NCBI GenBank assembly: GCA_018400515.1
Contig: JAGYMR010000127.1
Location: 1 to 7,657 of the forward strand
Length of the DNA stretch: 7,657 nt
Origin: Tangfeifania sp.
Lineage (GTDB): Bacteria > Bacteroidota > Bacteroidia > Bacteroidales > Prolixibacteraceae
Direction: 5' to 3'
Of this stretch, positions 5,247 through 7,657 are shown in pieces. Made by a program: the position numbers and the translations under genes. The stretch's first letter is position 1. Each line of letters starts with the position of its first letter. The notes beneath the pieces were generated by a model that saw nothing but the letters and a program-made list of their open reading frames with translations, did not search any database and had not been told where the DNA came from.

Positions 5247-6389
5247 ATGAACCTGTTTGATGTATATTCTCTTTTTAACATTACCCCTGCAAGGGCCCGG
5301 GGATGCTACCTCTGGGATACGGGGGGCAGGAAGTACCTGGATTTGTACGGCGGACACGCGGTCATTTCCATCGGCCACAGCCATCCCCGGTACATTTCGT
5401 CCATTTCCGAACAACTGGAAAAAATGGCTTTTTACAGCAACGCTGTTGTCAATCCCCTCCAGCAGGATCTGGCCGGGAAACTGGGAAACCTGTCAGGTTA
5501 TCCCGATTACCGGTTGTTTCTGTGCAATTCAGGTGCAGAAGCCAACGAGAATGCCATAAAACTCGCTTCGTTCATCACGGGAAGGCGGAAAATGATCGCC
5601 TTCCGGAAAGGCTTTCATGGCCGGACTTCGGCGGCCGTTGCTTTAACCGATAATCCGGGGATTATTGCTCCCTTTAATGAGACGGAGAATGCTGTGATCC
5701 TGCCCCTGAACGATTTGGATGCTGTTGAAACTCATCTGAAAACCGGAGAGGTTGCCGGGGTAATTATTGAAGGCATCCAGGGGGTGGGAGGTATTCACCT
5801 TCCGGAAGCGTCTTTCCTGCTGGAGTTAAAAGAGTTAACCCAAAAATACGGGAGTTTTCTCATCCTGGATGAAATCCAGTCGGGTTATGGACGAAGCGGG
5901 AAATTTTTTGCCCATCAGCATGCCGGCGTGAAACCGGACATGATCACGGTGGCCAAAGGAATGGGAAACGGATTTCCCATGGGAGGGGTGCTGATTCACC
6001 CCGCCATCGAAGCCCGGAAGGGAATGTTGGGAACCACTTTTGGAGGCAATCACCTGGCTTGTGCGGCCGGCATTGCTGTACTCACGGTTATGGAGGAGGA
6101 GCATCTGGTTGAAAATGCCCGGGAAACAGGTGCTTTTCTTTTGGAGAAGTTAAAGAAAATGGATGCGGGTATCCTCGTCCGGGGCCAGGGCCTTATGATC
6201 GGGATCGAATTACCCTTCCCTGTCCGTGAACTGAGAGAAAAACTTTTGTTTGAACATGCCATCTTTACCGGTGTCTCAGGAAAAAATATTCTGCGGTTGT
6301 TACCTCCGCTAACGCTGACGACGGCACAGGCAGAAGCGTTTCTGCGCCATTTTACACAAGTTTTTGCTGAAGTATCGGAACATAAATAA
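5247..6389 (+). CDS. argD: N-acylornithine aminotransferase
   Basis: This 380-residue class III PLP-dependent aminotransferase converts the N-acylglutamate semialdehyde to N-acylornithine with glutamate as donor; family members may also serve the diaminopimelate step. Motifs in order are LDLYGGHAVISIGHSHP (31–47), the phosphate-binding NSGAEANENAIKLA (94–107), FHGRT (123–127), LDEIQSGYGRSG with the cofactor Asp208, the PLP lysine Lys237 in VAKGMGNGFPMGG, and GTTFGGNHLACAA (262–274). The reading frame stays open upstream to a GTG at 5151. I chose the ATG at 5247 because MNLFDVYSLFNI is the normal N-terminus of the family and the 32 upstream residues look non-coding. It follows a 150-bp gap and is 15 nt ahead of proC. 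Confidence 0.96.
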   Translation: MNLFDVYSLFNITPARARGCYLWDTGGRKYLDLYGGHAVISIGHSHPRYISSISEQLEKMAFYSNAVVNPLQQDLAGKLGNLSGYPDYRLFLCNSGAEANENAIKLASFITGRRKMIAFRKGFHGRTSAAVALTDNPGIIAPFNETENAVILPLNDLDAVETHLKTGEVAGVIIEGIQGVGGIHLPEASFLLELKELTQKYGSFLILDEIQSGYGRSGKFFAHQHAGVKPDMITVAKGMGNGFPMGGVLIHPAIEARKGMLGTTFGGNHLACAAGIAVLTVMEEEHLVENARETGAFLLEKLKKMDAGILVRGQGLMIGIELPFPVRELREKLLFEHAIFTGVSGKNILRLLPPLTLTTAQAEAFLRHFTQVFAEVSEHK

Positions 6390-6404
6390 AAAATTGAATT
6401 TGCG

Positions 6405-7208
6405 ATGGAAAGAAAAAAGATTGCCATCATCGGCGCCGGAAATATGGGGGGAGCCATTGTGGTTGGTTTACTGAAAGCCGGATTTATCGAAGCGACCGAT
6501 ATTTTTGTCTCCGACCGGAGGGAGAATATTCTGGAAGAGATGCGGGAACAGGGCGTCAATGTTATCCGGGATAATCGGGAGGCTGCCCGGAATGCCGATG
6601 TGATCATTGTTGCAGTAAAGCCTTACCACATCGAAGGAGTGCTTCAGGAGATCAGTCCCGAACTGGATTCCCGTAAGATCGTGATCTCCATTGTGGCCGG
6701 TGTCGGCATTGATGAATTAAAAAAAATGGCCGGCAAGGATATTCCCATCTTCAGGTGCATGCCCAATACGGCGATTGCATTGCAGGAGTCGCTGACCTGC
6801 ATTTCTGCCAACGGGGATGCCGATTCCCACAAGGATTACGTGATGCATTTGTTTGATCATCTCGGAAAAACGGTAGAGATCCCGGAGGAGTTGATGGCTG
6901 CAGCCACGGCGCTTTCTTCCTGTGGAATTGCCTTTGCTTTGCGTTATATCCGGGCGGCCATGCAGGGAGGCATCGAGATTGGATTTGGTGCTGAAACGGC
7001 TCAGTTCATTACCGCACAAACCGTAAAAGGGGCCACCGAACTGGTCCTCCAGACCGGGCATCATCCGGAACGTGAAATTGACAAAGTGACCACCCCGCGG
7101 GGAGTGACCATCACCGGACTCAATGAAATGGAGCATAAGGGATTCAGCTCCTCCCTGATCCAGGGAATACTGGCATCCTTTAAAAAAGTGGAAAAGAGCA
7201 GGAAATAG
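6405..7208 (+). CDS. proC: Pyrroline-5-carboxylate reductase
   Basis: This 267-residue enzyme reduces 1-pyrroline-5-carboxylate to proline, the last proline step. The N-terminal Rossmann motif IIGAGNMGGA is at 8–17, RCMPNTA at 117–123, and the C-terminal dimerisation and active-site domain carries VTTPRGVTITGLNEME at 228–243. The family signature there is usually SPGGT, and the usual SGSGPAY is replaced by LSSCGIAFALR (170–180). I regard these changes as a Bacteroidota-type ProC and not as loss of function, since the rest is intact and the length is normal (about 265–275). The ATG at 6405 is 15 nt after the argD stop and the stop is 8 nt before proB. Placement among arg genes suggests co-expression with arginine synthesis. 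Confidence 0.96.
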   Translation: MERKKIAIIGAGNMGGAIVVGLLKAGFIEATDIFVSDRRENILEEMREQGVNVIRDNREAARNADVIIVAVKPYHIEGVLQEISPELDSRKIVISIVAGVGIDELKKMAGKDIPIFRCMPNTAIALQESLTCISANGDADSHKDYVMHLFDHLGKTVEIPEELMAAATALSSCGIAFALRYIRAAMQGGIEIGFGAETAQFITAQTVKGATELVLQTGHHPEREIDKVTTPRGVTITGLNEMEHKGFSSSLIQGILASFKKVEKSRK

Positions 7209-7216
7209 GAAACGCC

Positions 7217-7657
7217 ATGAAATTCCGGTACCGAAAAATCACGCTCAAGATCGGCAGCAATGTACTGACCAAATCTGACGGGACCCTGAATGTTTCGCGA
7301 ATCGCTCATTTGGTCGATCAGATTGCGCTCCTGCATCAAAGGGGGATGGAGGTCGTTCTGGTTTCTTCAGGTGCTGTGGCAGCGGGCAGGGCCGTAATGG
7401 AACCCGGCAAAAAAGCAGATGCCGTTTCAAGACGGCAACTGTGGTCTGCCCTCGGGCAGGTGAAACTGATCAGCAGGTATTCCGATTTTTTCGGGGAACA
7501 CGGACTGACCTGTGCACAGGTCCTGGCTACAAAAGAAAATTTTTCCAGCCGCGGGCATTACCTCAACATGAAAAACTGCATTACTACGCTGCTTGAAAAT
7601 GGAGTGATACCCATTGTGAATGAAAACGATGCTATTTCAGTTACGGAACTGATGTTT
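7217..7657 (+). CDS. proB: Glutamate 5-kinase, N-terminal part (runs off the window)
   Basis: The frame from ATG 7217 is open to the window end (147 residues). It begins MKFRYRKITLKIGSNVLTK, with the amino-acid-kinase Lys11 in KIGSNVLT (11–18), VSSGAVAAG at 49–57, and PIVNENDAISVTEL at 132–145, which corresponds to the NEND glutamate-binding segment of the family. The enzyme phosphorylates glutamate to gamma-glutamyl phosphate, the committed step of proline synthesis. The family second residue after NEND is usually Thr; here it is Ala. Roughly 100 or more further residues are expected beyond the window, and proA is a likely next gene. An ArgB identity is unlikely because the KxGSNVLT and VSSGAVAAG segments are of ProB type. 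Confidence 0.94.
   Translation, partial: MKFRYRKITLKIGSNVLTKSDGTLNVSRIAHLVDQIALLHQRGMEVVLVSSGAVAAGRAVMEPGKKADAVSRRQLWSALGQVKLISRYSDFFGEHGLTCAQVLATKENFSSRGHYLNMKNCITTLLENGVIPIVNENDAISVTELMF

Noticed and set aside
6391..6404. TGAAT half-site between argD and proC as an ArgR operator
   Set aside because: The opposite half-site is absent and the gap is only 15 nt, so it is likely chance.

Overview
The window is an arginine/proline biosynthesis locus from a member of the Bacteroidota. The phylum assignment rests on four things: the gene order argR–GNAT–argG–argC–argD–proC–proB, Bacteroidota-like versions of CarA, ProC and ProB, AT-rich start regions without Shine-Dalgarno sites, and promoter elements of the TTTG / TAnnTTTG type. 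Coding DNA is of moderate GC content and the intergenic stretches are AT-rich. I see no mobile element, tRNA, rRNA or CRISPR array.

Left part (1–1257, minus strand): the first 50 codons of carB lie downstream of a complete carA, separated by 11 nt. Together they encode the two subunits of carbamoyl-phosphate synthetase, which supplies carbamoyl phosphate to arginine and pyrimidine synthesis. Region 1258–1468 separates carA from the divergent argR. It holds a good Bacteroidota promoter for argR and a perfect 18-bp ARG box ending at the base before the argR start codon. A weaker second ARG box sits 3 bp upstream, on top of the promoter -7 element. On the carA side there is a strand-specific terminator-like hairpin in the leader, overlapped by a possible 19-codon leader ORF. 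This makes carA a candidate for attenuation.

Right part (1469–7657, plus strand): argR (repressor), a GNAT acyltransferase that is the best candidate for the first arginine step (N-acylglutamate synthase), argG, argC, argD, proC and the 5' part of proB. Spacings are 1, 303, 6, 150, 15 and 8 nt. The order suggests one long operon with possible internal starts before argG and argD. argB, argF, argH, proA and the deacylase are not in the window and may lie beyond proB.

How the genes work together: the GNAT would make N-acylglutamate, ArgC and ArgD carry it to N-acylornithine, CarAB provides carbamoyl phosphate, and ArgG makes argininosuccinate. ProB and ProC are the first and last enzymes of glutamate-to-proline synthesis, so both glutamate-derived pathways are encoded together. 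The known genes are housekeeping. The less usual items are the carA leader, the paired operator, the cysteine-containing GNAT and the two non-coding gaps inside the operon.
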